From Massiliimalia timonensis (GTDB lineage Bacteria > Bacillota > Clostridia > Oscillospirales > Ruminococcaceae): 64,000 bases of DNA. Shown piece by piece: positions 18,387 to 27,409 of the stretch (position 1 is its first letter; every line of letters begins with the position of its first letter). Location of the stretch: NCBI RefSeq assembly GCF_900186585.1, contig NZ_FYDD01000002.1:1-64000 (forward strand), read 5' to 3'. The position numbers and the translations under genes were made by a program. The notes beneath the pieces were generated by a model. That model was given only the letters and a program-made list of their open reading frames with translations. It ran no database searches and was not told the origin of the DNA.

Positions 18387-18908
18387 GATAAAGATACAGA
18401 TGAACCCAGCTATGATCAAAATTACGCCGGTGATCCTTTCCCAGATCAGCGCCGCGCTGGAAGGCTCGGTGTTTTGGAAACGCCAGCCATAGCACACATA
18501 CCATGACGCTTTGGGGAAAATGAGGATGAATCCGCCGAGGAGCCAGCAAAGCAAAGGCAATACCCAGTGAAGCATGTCACGTTTCGGAACTGCGTTTTCC
18601 CAGACAAGATCAGTTAAAACATCGCCGGGAACGCCGTTATCCGGGTCGTAGTCCTCGCTCCACCCACTGAAAGAGCCGCCGTTTTGGTACATTGTCTGAT
18701 AGGTGGACTGATCAGGGTAGGTAATGGTAACAGAATCCCCGATGACTTGGTAGTGATACGTAATGCCGTCCCGGGAGATGGTGCTGTCAGTCCGGTCAAT
18801 GGTATATCCTTGCGCCTGAAGTGTGCCGGAACTTTTCCCGCACCCGGAAAAAAGCAATATTGTACAAAGAAAAATTGCCGCCATCAAGAAAAAAGATCCC
18901 CGTTTCAT
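18384..18908 (-). CDS. Putative lipoprotein with two C-terminal membrane helices
   Basis: A 174-residue protein with a lipoprotein signal (MKRGSFFLMAAIFLCTILLF then SGCGKSS; Cys lipobox near residue 23), a short extracellular beta-rich part (TITYPDQSTYQTMYQNGG) and two hydrophobic segments near the C-terminus (HWVLPLLCWLLGGFILIF and the end GVILIIAGFICIF). The family is not recognised. Such a topology would tether both ends to the membrane. ATG 18908 is preferred over a TTG three codons earlier because it gives a compact signal peptide. Confidence 0.6.
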   Translation of the reverse strand: MKRGSFFLMAAIFLCTILLFSGCGKSSGTLQAQGYTIDRTDSTISRDGITYHYQVIGDSVTITYPDQSTYQTMYQNGGSFSGWSEDYDPDNGVPGDVLTDLVWENAVPKRDMLHWVLPLLCWLLGGFILIFPKASWYVCYGWRFQNTEPSSAALIWERITGVILIIAGFICIFI

Positions 18909-19139
18909 AAAAATCAACCACTCTTTTCTTCGGGATCGTGCCGATCAGCACTTTGTTTTTTGCGGGAAAGGCACAAAACCGGTCTGTGAAAAGGTGATTT
19001 TCACACTACGCCCTCGTCCCTCCGCCATTTCTTCCCTCCAGTATAGCACAGGCCTAATGGGAATACAAGGCAAGCGTTTTTCCCCGCATGATTTCCCCCT
19101 GTTTCTCATAAAAATGGAAAAAGGAAAGGCGGGAAGAAG

Positions 19140-19898
19140 ATGAGATACCATATTGTTGGAAAACGGGCATTGTGCCTGGGGCTTTTAGGGATTATTGCGT
19201 TTTGCAGCTTTGCGCTGATCGGGGTGCGGGAAACTACATTACAGGTGGCGGGAAGTATGCGCAGTCTGCCGATTTATTCGGTAGAGACTCAAAGCAGGGA
19301 GGTTTCGTTAGGCATCAACTGCGCTTGGGGAAATGGAGATATTCCTGAAATCCTGGATACGCTGGACCAGTACAATGTAAAAGCGACCTTTTTCCTGGTG
19401 GGGGATTGGTGCGAAAAATACCCGGACAGCGTGAAGCAGATCGCGGACCGTGGGCATGAACTGGGTAACCATTCAGATTCCCACCCAGATATGACCGGCT
19501 TGAGCCGGGAACAGATCGTAAAAGAGTTAGAAGGCTGTTCCGAAAAGATTGAAGCCGTAACAGGGGAAAAGCCCCGTCTGTTCCGGGCACCGTCTGGAGC
19601 GTACAACAATTTGGTGATCGACACGGCGCGGGAATTGGGATATGAGGCGATCCAATGGGACTGCGACAGTTTAGATTGGAAAGGCCTTGGAGTAGACGAT
19701 ATGCGCCAGCGGATCCAGCGCAGTTTAAACCCCGGTTCGATCATGCTGTTCCACAACGACACCAAATCCACGGCAAAGGCACTGCCGCAGATCATTACCG
19801 ATCTTCAGGAAGACGGGTATCAGATCGTCCCGGTGGGAGAACTGATTTTGTCCGGGGAAACCCATATCGACCACACTGGCAGACAATTCGCGGATTGA
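19140..19898 (+). CDS. Polysaccharide deacetylase family protein (PdaB/YlxY-like)
   Basis: A 252-residue exported CE4-fold protein. An N-terminal hydrophobic segment (LCLGLLGIIAFCSFALIGV) acts as anchor or signal. The catalytic domain has VKATFFLVGDW, the metal-binding GHELGNHSDSHPDM, RAPSGAYNN and an IMLFHN end. The first motif reads LGINCAWG where standard deacetylases have TFDDG and PdaB proteins FDAAWG, so the catalytic-base Asp is replaced by Asn. PdaB and YlxY act in spore cortex or sporulation. Activity may be lost or altered here. Confidence 0.8.
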   Translation: MRYHIVGKRALCLGLLGIIAFCSFALIGVRETTLQVAGSMRSLPIYSVETQSREVSLGINCAWGNGDIPEILDTLDQYNVKATFFLVGDWCEKYPDSVKQIADRGHELGNHSDSHPDMTGLSREQIVKELEGCSEKIEAVTGEKPRLFRAPSGAYNNLVIDTARELGYEAIQWDCDSLDWKGLGVDDMRQRIQRSLNPGSIMLFHNDTKSTAKALPQIITDLQEDGYQIVPVGELILSGETHIDHTGRQFAD

Positions 19899-19950
19899 AG
19901 AGGGTGAAGCAGGTCGGGGAACGAGCTTGGGCGCACCTTGCGCTTTTCTG

Positions 19951-19979
19951 TTTTTGTTTTGGAGGATTTGTGGTATAAT
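19951..19979 (+). promoter_or_regulatory. Probable promoter upstream of the SRPBCC gene
   Basis: TATAAT at 19974-19979 with TTTTTG 17 bases upstream. About 180 bases of leader would precede the ATG at 20165; the leader holds no other obvious signal. Confidence 0.45.
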
Positions 19980-20164
19980 GAAAATAATAATAGATTTTGT
20001 ATTGTCAACAAGGCTTGAACTGGGAAAAGTTTTGTAAATAACGGATATTTTAGAGAACGGGGCATTCAAAGCGGCAATGTTTTTTGACTCTTTGGCGCCG
20101 AGTTTCCCATAGCGACATAAAACAGTATGAGCATGCAAATTATAACTTGAAAGGAAGTGTAAAG

Positions 20165-20563
20165 ATGACGATTTCAAATATAAAAGAAACGATCAATAGC
20201 GATATTTATAATGTCTGGGAAACCGTTTTAGCAGTTGATAAATATGGTTTGTGGCGAAGCGATTTAAGAAAAGCAGAAACTGTAAATCAAAACCAATTCA
20301 TTGAGTATACCAAAGATGGATATGCCACTACATTTACTATTACTGCTATAGAACCATATAAGCGCTGGGAATTTGATATGGAAAACGGCAGCTTGAAAGG
20401 GCATTGGATTGGTATTTTTACTTCTATGGGAAATAAAACCCAAATAGATTTTACCGAGAATGTAATGCCTAAAAAATGGTTTATAAAGCCATTTATAAAA
20501 TTTCACTTAAAAAAGCAACAGGCACGATTTGTTTTAGATTTAAAAAAGGAAATAGAGGCGTAA
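20165..20563 (+). CDS. SRPBCC (START/polyketide-cyclase-like) protein
   Basis: A 132-residue single-domain protein with the SRPBCC pattern: an N-terminal strand and helix (INSDIYNVWETVLAVDKY), central sheet (IEYTKDGYATTFTITAIEPY), and a long C-terminal helix (KFHLKKQQARFVLDLKKEIE). These proteins bind hydrophobic ligands; the ligand is unknown. ATG 20165 follows GAAAGGAAG; the open frame 27 codons longer lacks support. The gene is clearly richer in A+T than its neighbours, suggesting recent transfer. Confidence 0.7.
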   Translation: MTISNIKETINSDIYNVWETVLAVDKYGLWRSDLRKAETVNQNQFIEYTKDGYATTFTITAIEPYKRWEFDMENGSLKGHWIGIFTSMGNKTQIDFTENVMPKKWFIKPFIKFHLKKQQARFVLDLKKEIEA

Positions 20564-20749
20564 ACTCCTGTTTTTGAGGAAATTTACATAGTCATTATCG
20601 CCTGTTGCTTTTTTGAACGGCTATATTCTGTATGAAAAGAAAAATAAACAGCTTGTCCGCAAGTATTTTCTATAAACGCTTGCAGGAAGTTGTAAGATGG
20701 CTTTTATCCATAACATCAATAAAAAGAACAAAAAGACAGGAGAAGAAAT

Positions 20750-21982
20750 ATGAGCGGACTTAATCAAACTCCTAAGGGGGAGCGGGTTCAAATCGCATTA
20801 TTCGGGCGAAGAAACGCAGGGAAATCCAGCGTGATCAATGCCCTGACCGGGCAGGAACTGGCAGTGGTTTCCGAAGTAAAAGGCACCACGACCGACCCGG
20901 TGAGCAAGGCGATGGAGTTGCTGCCGCTAGGCCCGGTAACAGTGACGGATACCCCCGGATTGGACGACAAAGGGGATTTGGGCCAGTTGAGGGTCCAAAA
21001 AGCATACGGGGTGCTGAACCATACAGAGATCGCCCTGCTGGTATTTGATCTCTGCCAAGGATTTTCTGAATTTGACAGGGCGGTTTTAGATCAGATCAAG
21101 GCACGGGATCTTCCGCATTTGATCGTCGGCAACCAAATCGACCGGGGCGACAAAGATCGGGAAGCACTGCTCCAACGGCTTTCCGAAGAATTGGGCGAGC
21201 CAGTCTTTCCGGTCAGTGCGGCGACAGGGGAAGGAATCGCCCAGCTCAAAGAAAAGATCGCTTCTCTGGCGCCGCAAAAAGAGGAAAAGAAGCTGATCGG
21301 CGATTTGTTATCTCCAAACGATCTTGTAGTGCTGGTGGTGCCCATTGATAAGGCGGCGCCAAAGGGAAGGCTGATCCTTCCCCAGCAGCAGACGATCCGG
21401 GATATTTTGGATGCAGGGGCAGTTTCGGTGGTCACCAAGGAAACTGAATTAAAACAGACCCTGCAAAGCTTGGGCAAAAAGCCGAAATTTGTGATTACAG
21501 ATTCTCAGGTGTTCGCAAAGGTGGCGGCGGTTACACCGGCAGATATCCCCATGACCTCGTTTTCCATTTTGATGGCGCGGTATAAGGGGGATCTGGAAAA
21601 CCTGGTCCGGGACGTCCGGGTGGTGGATTCCCTGCGCGACGGGGATTTGGTTTTGATCTCGGAGGGCTGCACCCACCACCGCCAGTGCGACGACATCGGT
21701 ACGGTAAAGATCCCGCGGTGGCTGAAGGAAAAGACCGGGAAGGACATCCGTTTTGAGACCTCCAGCGGGACAGGCTTTCCGCAGGATCTGTCCAGATACC
21801 GGATGGTGATCCATTGCGGCGGCTGTATGCTCAATGCCAAGGAAATGGCATACCGGATGGCCTGCGCCAAAGAGCAGGGGATCCCGATGGTGAATTACGG
21901 CATTTTAATTGCATATTTGCAGGGCATTTTACTGCGCAGTGCAGAGCCGTTTCCAGAAGTTCAGGCACTGCTGAAGGGATAG
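20750..21982 (+). CDS. hydF: [FeFe]-hydrogenase H-cluster maturation GTPase
   Basis: A 410-residue HydF. The N-terminal GTPase has GRRNAGKSS (P-loop), a TTTDPV switch, DTPGLDD and NQID. The dimerisation domain follows, then the C-terminal [4Fe-4S] binding part with CTHHRQCDD and HCGGCMLN. HydF is the scaffold that, with the radical-SAM enzymes HydE and HydG, assembles the H-cluster of [FeFe] hydrogenase; those partners are not in this window. The cell is therefore an anaerobe that makes or uses H2. ATG with CAGGAG 8 bases upstream; apparently monocistronic. Confidence 0.95.
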   Translation: MSGLNQTPKGERVQIALFGRRNAGKSSVINALTGQELAVVSEVKGTTTDPVSKAMELLPLGPVTVTDTPGLDDKGDLGQLRVQKAYGVLNHTEIALLVFDLCQGFSEFDRAVLDQIKARDLPHLIVGNQIDRGDKDREALLQRLSEELGEPVFPVSAATGEGIAQLKEKIASLAPQKEEKKLIGDLLSPNDLVVLVVPIDKAAPKGRLILPQQQTIRDILDAGAVSVVTKETELKQTLQSLGKKPKFVITDSQVFAKVAAVTPADIPMTSFSILMARYKGDLENLVRDVRVVDSLRDGDLVLISEGCTHHRQCDDIGTVKIPRWLKEKTGKDIRFETSSGTGFPQDLSRYRMVIHCGGCMLNAKEMAYRMACAKEQGIPMVNYGILIAYLQGILLRSAEPFPEVQALLKG

Positions 21983-22021
21983 AATGTTTTTAATTTTTTC
22001 ATGATTTGGTATCATAGGAGT

Positions 22022-22029
22022 GTTATACT
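22022..22029 (+). promoter_or_regulatory. Extended -10 promoter of the zinc-ribbon/deoB operon
   Basis: TGtTATACT, an extended -10 with no clear -35, ~37 bases before the ATG. Confidence 0.55.
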
Positions 22030-22065
22030 AAAGCTATCATCATTCTGGAAAGGGCTGGTAAACTG

Positions 22066-22458
22066 ATGAACTGGCTGAGAAATTTTATGGCGGGACGGTA
22101 TGGCCCTGACCATTTGACCCTTGCTCTGCTGGTGGTTTCATTTATTTTATCATTTGTATTGTTTTGGGTTCCTGTCCCGTTTTTGGGGCTGCTATCCTAC
22201 ATCCCGCTGGGCTTTGCCTTGTTTCGGATGCTTTCCCGCAACATTTTAAAGCGCGGGGAAGAGAACATCAAGTTTTTAAAGGTTTGGAATACAATCCGCG
22301 GGTGGTTTCGCAAAACCAAGCAGCACCATGCGGACCGTAAAATTTACCATTTTACGGCCTGTCCAAGCTGTAAGCAAAAAATACGCTTGCCGAAAGGCCG
22401 TGGTAAACTGCGGGTGACCTGCCCAAAGTGCGGACATCAATTTGAAAGGAAGACCTGA
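22066..22458 (+). CDS. Small membrane protein with C-terminal zinc ribbon
   Basis: A 130-residue protein: two membrane helices (about residues 18-60: LTLALLVVSFILSFVLFWV then LGLLSYIPLGFALFRML), a basic linker, and a rubredoxin-like zinc ribbon CPSCKQKIRLPKGRGKLRV then TCPKCGHQF. The type is frequent in Clostridia as an uncharacterised protein. It lies 2 bases before deoB and must share its transcript, though no functional link is evident. Confidence 0.65.
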   Translation: MNWLRNFMAGRYGPDHLTLALLVVSFILSFVLFWVPVPFLGLLSYIPLGFALFRMLSRNILKRGEENIKFLKVWNTIRGWFRKTKQHHADRKIYHFTACPSCKQKIRLPKGRGKLRVTCPKCGHQFERKT

Positions 22459-22460
22459 TC

Positions 22461-23615
22461 ATGCCTGTAAAACGCATTTTTTTGATCGTGCTGGACAGCG
22501 TTGGGATCGGCGCTATGCCAGATGCCGCCGCATACGGAGATGAAAGCAGCAACACCTTAGGCGCCTGCTACAGCACCGGGAAGCTTTCTCTCCCCCATCT
22601 GCAAAGGTTGGGGTTTTACAATATCGAGGGGGTGACCGGGGAACCGGTAAAACATCCTTTGGGAAGCTTTGCGCGGTTGGAAGAACTGTCTAAAGGAAAG
22701 GACACCACGATCGGGCACTGGGAGATCGCAGGGATTGTTTCGCCAAAGCCGCTGCCCACCTATCCTGATGGATTTCCGGACGAATTGCTGAAAGAATTTT
22801 CCAAGCGCACCGGCCGCGGTATTTTGTGTAATCTCCCTTATTCCGGCACCAAGGTAATCGAGGACTACGGCGAAGAGCATATGAAAACAGGCGATCTGAT
22901 CGTGTATACCTCTGCGGACAGTGTGTTTCAGATCGCGGCGCATGAAGAAATCGTCCCTATCGAGGAACTGTATGAGGACTGCCGGATCGCCCGGGAGCTG
23001 CTTTGCGGAGAACACGGTGTAGGTCGGGTGATCGCCCGGCCCTTTGTTGGGGCGTCTGGGAATTTTTCTAGGACATCGAACCGGCATGATTTTTCCTTAC
23101 AGCCGCCGGCGGAAACGATGCTGGACCGGCTTCGGGCGGACGGGCTGGACACGATCGGCGTGGGGAAGATCTACGATATTTTTGCCGGGAAGGGGATTTC
23201 CCAAACTTACCGCACCAAAAACAATACCCATGGTATGGAAGTGACTTTAGAATTGGCAGATCAGGATTTCCATGGCCTTTGCTTTGTGAATCTGGTGGAT
23301 TTTGATATGGTGTACGGACACAGAAATAATGTGGCTGGATACACCAATGCGCTCAATGAGTTTGACGTACAACTGGGCGATCTGCTTCAAAAACTCCGGG
23401 CAGAAGATGTGTTGATGATCACAGCAGACCACGGCTGCGACCCGGTGACGCCAAGTACGGACCATTCCCGGGAATATACGCCGTTTATCATGTACGGCGC
23501 GGATATTCCCAAGGGGGAGGATTTCCGCACCCGAAAGGGTTTTGGAGATATTGCGGCAACGGTATGCAGCTTGTTTGGCCTTTCCAGCGCCGGTTTTGGC
23601 GATCCATTATTTTAA
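22461..23615 (+). CDS. deoB: Phosphopentomutase
   Basis: A 384-residue alkaline-phosphatase-superfamily mutase that interconverts ribose/deoxyribose-1-phosphate and -5-phosphate in nucleoside salvage. Diagnostic parts: the metal-binding start LIVLDSVGIGAMPDA, the TIGHWEIAG motif with the phosphorylated Thr just before it (KGKDTTIGHWE), YGHRNN and TADHGCDP...TDHSREY. Length and motif order are typical. It starts 2 bases after the zinc-ribbon gene. Confidence 0.95.
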   Translation: MPVKRIFLIVLDSVGIGAMPDAAAYGDESSNTLGACYSTGKLSLPHLQRLGFYNIEGVTGEPVKHPLGSFARLEELSKGKDTTIGHWEIAGIVSPKPLPTYPDGFPDELLKEFSKRTGRGILCNLPYSGTKVIEDYGEEHMKTGDLIVYTSADSVFQIAAHEEIVPIEELYEDCRIARELLCGEHGVGRVIARPFVGASGNFSRTSNRHDFSLQPPAETMLDRLRADGLDTIGVGKIYDIFAGKGISQTYRTKNNTHGMEVTLELADQDFHGLCFVNLVDFDMVYGHRNNVAGYTNALNEFDVQLGDLLQKLRAEDVLMITADHGCDPVTPSTDHSREYTPFIMYGADIPKGEDFRTRKGFGDIAATVCSLFGLSSAGFGDPLF

Positions 23616-23620
23616 GAAAT

Positions 23621-23660
23621 AAAACGCCCTGTCTGGATATTGTACAGACAGGGCGTTTTT
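23621..23660 (+). terminator. Terminator after deoB
   Basis: AACGCCCTGTCTG pairs with CAGACAGGGCGTT, then T-run. Confidence 0.95.
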
Positions 23661-23696
23661 CCCGCTTTTCCCGGAAGTTTTTGTGTACCCTGCAAG

Positions 23697-23725
23697 TTGA
23701 CAGGTGTACAAAAACACAGTACAAT
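23697..23725 (+). promoter_or_regulatory. Consensus promoter of the feo operon
   Basis: TTGACA (23697-23702), 17 bases, TACAAT (23720-23725). GTGTAC/GTACA-containing sequences flank the -35 as an imperfect inverted repeat (about 23681-23711), a possible site for a metal-responsive repressor; this last point is weak. Confidence 0.75.
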
Positions 23726-23776
23726 AAATGAGGTTAGAAAAGAATTATGGGGATACATCGTTGAGGGGATAGATTT

Positions 23777-24010
23777 ATGACATTAGATCAGATCAAGCCC
23801 GGATACCGCGGCACCTTGTCCGTAGTTGGCGGAGAAGGCGCGCTGCGCCGGCATCTGTTGGATATGGGACTGACGCCCAATACACAGGTCACAGTTCGGA
23901 AGGTAGCGCCGATGGGCGACCCGATCGAATTGTTTTTGCGCGGGTATGTGCTGACGCTCCGCAAAGAGGACGCGGCAAAAATTGAAGTGGTCGGGGTGGA
24001 AAAGGTATGA
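23777..24010 (+). CDS. feoA: Ferrous iron transport protein A
   Basis: A 77-residue SH3-like FeoA (start MTLDQIKPGYRGTLSVVG; core LRRHLLDMGLTPNTQVTV; end LRGYVLTLRKEDAAKIEV). It is a small cytoplasmic partner needed for FeoB-mediated Fe2+ uptake. It overlaps feoB by 4 bases, so translation is coupled. Confidence 0.93.
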   Translation: MTLDQIKPGYRGTLSVVGGEGALRRHLLDMGLTPNTQVTVRKVAPMGDPIELFLRGYVLTLRKEDAAKIEVVGVEKV

Positions 24011-26022
24011 GCGGCTTATTTGCACTGGCGGGCAATCAGAACAGCGGAAAAACGACCCTGTTTAACCGTCTTACCGGAAGCAACCAGCATGTGGGAAACT
24101 TCCCCGGCGTAACTGTTGAGAAAAAAGAGGGCCGGATCAAAGGGATCAAAGACGCCGTCCTTGTCGATTTGCCGGGAATTTACTCCCTGTCCCCCTACAC
24201 CTCGGAAGAGGTGGTGACAAGGGATTTTATTTTAAAGGAACATCCAACAGGGATCATCAATATTGTGGATGCCACCAATTTGGAGCGGAACCTCTACCTT
24301 TCTTTGCAACTGATGGAGCTGGGGATCCCAATGGTGATCGCGCTGAATATGATGGACGAGGTGCGCGCCAGCGGAAATGTGATCCATGTCGAGCTTCTTT
24401 CCCAAAAATTGGGGATTCCGATCGTCCCGATCTCAGCCGGAAAGAATGAAGGGATCGGCGATTTGTCGGAAGTAGTCAAAAAAATGATGACCGAGCAAAA
24501 GGCGCTTCCCAAACTGGATTTCTGTACCGGCGAGGTACACCGGGCAATTCATTCGATTGCGCATATCATTGATGACCAGGCCAAGCAGGCGGGATATCCG
24601 CTGCGGTTTGCGGCAACAAAAATGGTAGAAGGCGACCGCCCCACCATGGAGGCGCTTCAGATCGATGAAAATGAGGAGCACATTATCGAGCATATCGTTG
24701 AGGAAATGGAATCCCGGCTGCATACCGACCGGGAGGCCGCCCTTGCGGATATGCGATATGGATACATCGAAGCGCTTTGCAACGAGTGTGTGGTGAAGCA
24801 TCAGGAAACACACGAACAGATCCGATCGGAAAAGATAGACCGTCTGCTGACTCATAAATACTTAGGTATCCCGATCTTTTTTGGCATCATGCTGGTGGTT
24901 TTCTGGTTGACGTTTACCGTGATCGGGCAGCCTTTACAGGATCTACTAGGGAATGTGCTGGAACGGTTAACGATGCTGTTCTCTGCGTTTTTGCAGGACA
25001 TTGGGGTAAGCGAATGGCTGCGTTCCTTGATTATAGACGGGGCGTGCAACGGGGTAAGCAGTGTATTGTCCTTCCTGCCAATCATTGTGCTGTTGTTTTT
25101 CTTTTTATCCTTGTTGGAGGACAGCGGGTATATGGCGCGGGTAGCGTTTGTGATGGATAAGCTTTTGCGCAAGATCGGGCTTTCGGGGCGTTCTTTTGTA
25201 CCGATGCTGATCGGGTTTGGGTGCAGTGTGCCGGCAATTATGGCAACACGGACCCTCTCCAGCGAACGGGACCGGAAGATGACGATTGTGTTGACGCCGT
25301 TTATGTCATGCAGTGCCAAGCTGCCGATCTACGGGATGATCACCATGGCGTTTTTTCCGCATCATAGCGGGCTTGTCATGTTTGGCATCTATGTGCTGGG
25401 GATCATAGTCGCGATTCTGTCCGGGCTGCTGCTCAAAGGCACCTTGTTCCGGGGAGAACCGATCCCGTTTGTGATGGAGCTGCCGTCTTACAGGATCCCT
25501 TCCGGAAAAAGTGTGCTGCTTCACATGTGGGAAAAGGCAAAGGATTTTATCCGCAAAGCGTTTACCATCATCTTTTTGGCGGCGATCGTCATCTGGTTTT
25601 TGCAGAGCTTTGACCTGTATCTCAATCCGGTTTCGGACGCCTCCCAAAGTATTTTAGCAGCCATCGGTTCTGTGATAGCGCCTATTTTCATTCCGCTGGG
25701 CTTTAATGATTGGCGGGCTTCTACAGCGCTGATCACCGGGATCACTGCAAAAGAAACAGTGGTAAGCACCTTTTCCGTTTTAACAGGGGCTACGACCGAT
25801 CTCCAGCTGACTACAGCCTTGCAGCAGATCTTCACGCCGCTCAGTTCCATTTCCTTTTTGGTGTTTACGATTTTATATATGCCCTGCGTTGCGGCTTTTG
25901 CGGCGACCAGACGGGAACTGGGTTCCTTAAAAGGGGCCTTGCTGACAGCCTGCTATCAAACAGGGGCGGCTTATGTTACAGCGATGCTTGTCTACCAGAT
26001 TGGAAGACTGTTGATTTCATAA
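24007..26022 (+). CDS. feoB: Ferrous iron transporter B
   Basis: A 671-residue FeoB that imports Fe2+. The N-terminal G domain shows GNQNSGKTTLFN (P-loop), VTVEKKEG (switch I), DLPGIYSLSPYTSEE and NMMD. Two Gate domains (GFGCSVPAIMATRTL; ITAKETVVSTFSVL) and the FeoB core helices follow. Length is slightly below the usual 700-770 but all parts are present. Iron uptake suits an anaerobe with an iron-rich hydrogenase and an Fe-S dehydratase. Confidence 0.95.
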   Translation: MSGLFALAGNQNSGKTTLFNRLTGSNQHVGNFPGVTVEKKEGRIKGIKDAVLVDLPGIYSLSPYTSEEVVTRDFILKEHPTGIINIVDATNLERNLYLSLQLMELGIPMVIALNMMDEVRASGNVIHVELLSQKLGIPIVPISAGKNEGIGDLSEVVKKMMTEQKALPKLDFCTGEVHRAIHSIAHIIDDQAKQAGYPLRFAATKMVEGDRPTMEALQIDENEEHIIEHIVEEMESRLHTDREAALADMRYGYIEALCNECVVKHQETHEQIRSEKIDRLLTHKYLGIPIFFGIMLVVFWLTFTVIGQPLQDLLGNVLERLTMLFSAFLQDIGVSEWLRSLIIDGACNGVSSVLSFLPIIVLLFFFLSLLEDSGYMARVAFVMDKLLRKIGLSGRSFVPMLIGFGCSVPAIMATRTLSSERDRKMTIVLTPFMSCSAKLPIYGMITMAFFPHHSGLVMFGIYVLGIIVAILSGLLLKGTLFRGEPIPFVMELPSYRIPSGKSVLLHMWEKAKDFIRKAFTIIFLAAIVIWFLQSFDLYLNPVSDASQSILAAIGSVIAPIFIPLGFNDWRASTALITGITAKETVVSTFSVLTGATTDLQLTTALQQIFTPLSSISFLVFTILYMPCVAAFAATRRELGSLKGALLTACYQTGAAYVTAMLVYQIGRLLIS

Positions 26023-26039
26023 ATAAAGGAGGAAACAGA

Positions 26040-26393
26040 ATGTTATTTTTAGAATACCCAAAGTGTTCTACCTGCCAAAAGGCCAAAAAATGGCTGGAGG
26101 AACACCAGGTGGCTTTTGACGACCGCCATATCGTGGAACAAAACCCGACAAAAGAAGAATTAGCGCAGTGGTATCATAAAAGTGGGCTCGTACTAAAGAG
26201 GTTTTTCAATACCAGCGGAATGCTTTATAAGGAGTTGGCTTTAAAGGATAAGCTGCCGCAGATGTCTGAGGAAGAACAGCTTGCCCTGCTGGCGACCAAC
26301 GGGATGCTGGTAAAACGTCCTTTGGTGATCGGCGAAGATTTTGTGCTGGTTGGATTTAAAGAAAAAGAATGGGAAGAGAAGTTAGGAAAATAA
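26040..26393 (+). CDS. ArsC/Spx-family thioredoxin-fold protein
   Basis: A 117-residue ArsC-family protein with the CSTCQKAKKWLEEH redox motif (CxxC) at residues 9-12, the LAQWYHKSGLVLKRFFNTSG segment and the RPLVIGEDFVLVGF end. This is the ArsC-like/YffB branch; it lacks a DNA-tail typical of true Spx. The arsenate reductase function is not supported by context. ATG 26040 has AAAGGAGG upstream; it follows feoB by 17 bases and likely shares the iron-regulated transcript, suggesting a link to thiol or iron stress. Confidence 0.8.
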   Translation: MLFLEYPKCSTCQKAKKWLEEHQVAFDDRHIVEQNPTKEELAQWYHKSGLVLKRFFNTSGMLYKELALKDKLPQMSEEEQLALLATNGMLVKRPLVIGEDFVLVGFKEKEWEEKLGK

Positions 26394-26407
26394 AAGGAGG
26401 AAATAAC

Positions 26408-26752
26408 ATGCCTTATATTGAAACCAAGGTAAGTGTGGCCATTTCTAAAGAGAAAGAACAAAGAATGAAAGAGCGTCTGGGACAGGCAATCTCCCTGATT
26501 CCGGGAAAAAGCGAGCAGTGGCTGATGCTCCGCTTCGAGGACAACTGCCGGATGTACTTCGGCGGGACGAACGACGCGCCGTCAGCGTTCGTCGAGGTAA
26601 GGATCCTGCACGATTCTACAAGAGAAGCGTATGAAAACATGACTAAAGCGATCATGGCGATCCTTTCCGAGGAGCTTGCGATCGATCCGGCGCGGGTATA
26701 CATCAAATACAGCCCGGGGGATGACTGGGGCTGGAACGGCGGGAACTTTTAA
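26408..26752 (+). CDS. MIF/phenylpyruvate-tautomerase-like protein
   Basis: A 114-residue tautomerase-fold protein like macrophage migration inhibitory factor: MPYIETKVSV (N-terminal Pro after Met cleavage would be the catalytic base), LMLRFEDNCRMYFGGTNDAP, and an end ARVYIKYSPGDDWGWNGGNF. Known members tautomerise keto-enol pairs such as phenylpyruvate. The start has GGAGG. Last gene of the feo transcript; a hairpin follows. Confidence 0.8.
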   Translation: MPYIETKVSVAISKEKEQRMKERLGQAISLIPGKSEQWLMLRFEDNCRMYFGGTNDAPSAFVEVRILHDSTREAYENMTKAIMAILSEELAIDPARVYIKYSPGDDWGWNGGNF

Positions 26753-26774
26753 GAAGTTGTTCTGTTATAAAGAA

Positions 26775-26800
26775 AGAGTGGAGGCTTATCCCTCCACTCT
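26775..26800 (+). terminator. Hairpin after the feo operon
   Basis: AGAGTGGAGG pairs with CCTCCACTCT; the tail AATTATTTAT is only moderately T-rich. Confidence 0.6.
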
Positions 26801-26854
26801 AATTATTTATCAGGGCCGAAATAGGGGAGCGAAAACGGAAAAGAGGATTGAAAG

Positions 26855-27295
26855 ATGGAATTGAAAAAGATCATCTCATCAGACGATTTATGGGACAGTG
26901 TAAGAACTTATGCGGAAAATTGTTCATGGCGGGCAGGCAAGTTATTGGCCGAAGCTATGAAACAAAATATGTTTAAAGATTGGGAGAGGCTTATCGTTGC
27001 GTTGGAGCAGGGGAATATCTGCGGATATTGTGCGGTGGTAAAAAAGGATTGTATTCCGAATGTGCCTTATACCCCCTATATCAGCTATCTGTTTGTAGGA
27101 GAAGAATACCGGGGAAACAAACTGAGCCAGCGGCTGATCCAATATGCAATGGGATATTTAAGGTCACTTGGCTTTGAAACCGTGTATTTAGTAAGCGACC
27201 ATGAAAACTTATATGAAAAATACGGGTTTTATGTAATAGACCGTAAATTAGCTCCATGGGGCTCCGAAGAAAAAATATATATGCAGAAATTGTAA
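26855..27295 (+). CDS. GNAT-family N-acetyltransferase
   Basis: A 146-residue GNAT protein. Acetyl-CoA binding motif A is seen as YLFVGEEYRGNKLSQRLIQY, and the C-terminal YEKYGFYVIDRK block is typical. The substrate cannot be told from sequence. It stands alone with AGAGGA before the ATG and a bidirectional hairpin behind it. Confidence 0.8.
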   Translation: MELKKIISSDDLWDSVRTYAENCSWRAGKLLAEAMKQNMFKDWERLIVALEQGNICGYCAVVKKDCIPNVPYTPYISYLFVGEEYRGNKLSQRLIQYAMGYLRSLGFETVYLVSDHENLYEKYGFYVIDRKLAPWGSEEKIYMQKL

Positions 27296-27369
27296 TGAAA
27301 GATTTTTTGTATTTTTAAAAGCAGATTAATAGTAAGGACATTATTTCCCGACAGACTATTTATAGCAAG

Positions 27370-27403
27370 AAAAAGAACACCAAAATTTATTGGTGTTCTT
27401 TTT
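27370..27403. terminator. Bidirectional terminator
   Basis: AAAAAGAACACCAA pairs with TTGGTGTTCTTTTT; genes converge on it from both sides. Confidence 0.9.
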
Positions 27404-27409
27404 GGTGGA

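Noticed and set aside
26040-26393. Arsenate reductase (ars operon)
   Set aside because: The fold matches, but there are no arsR/arsB neighbours; it sits in the feo transcript.
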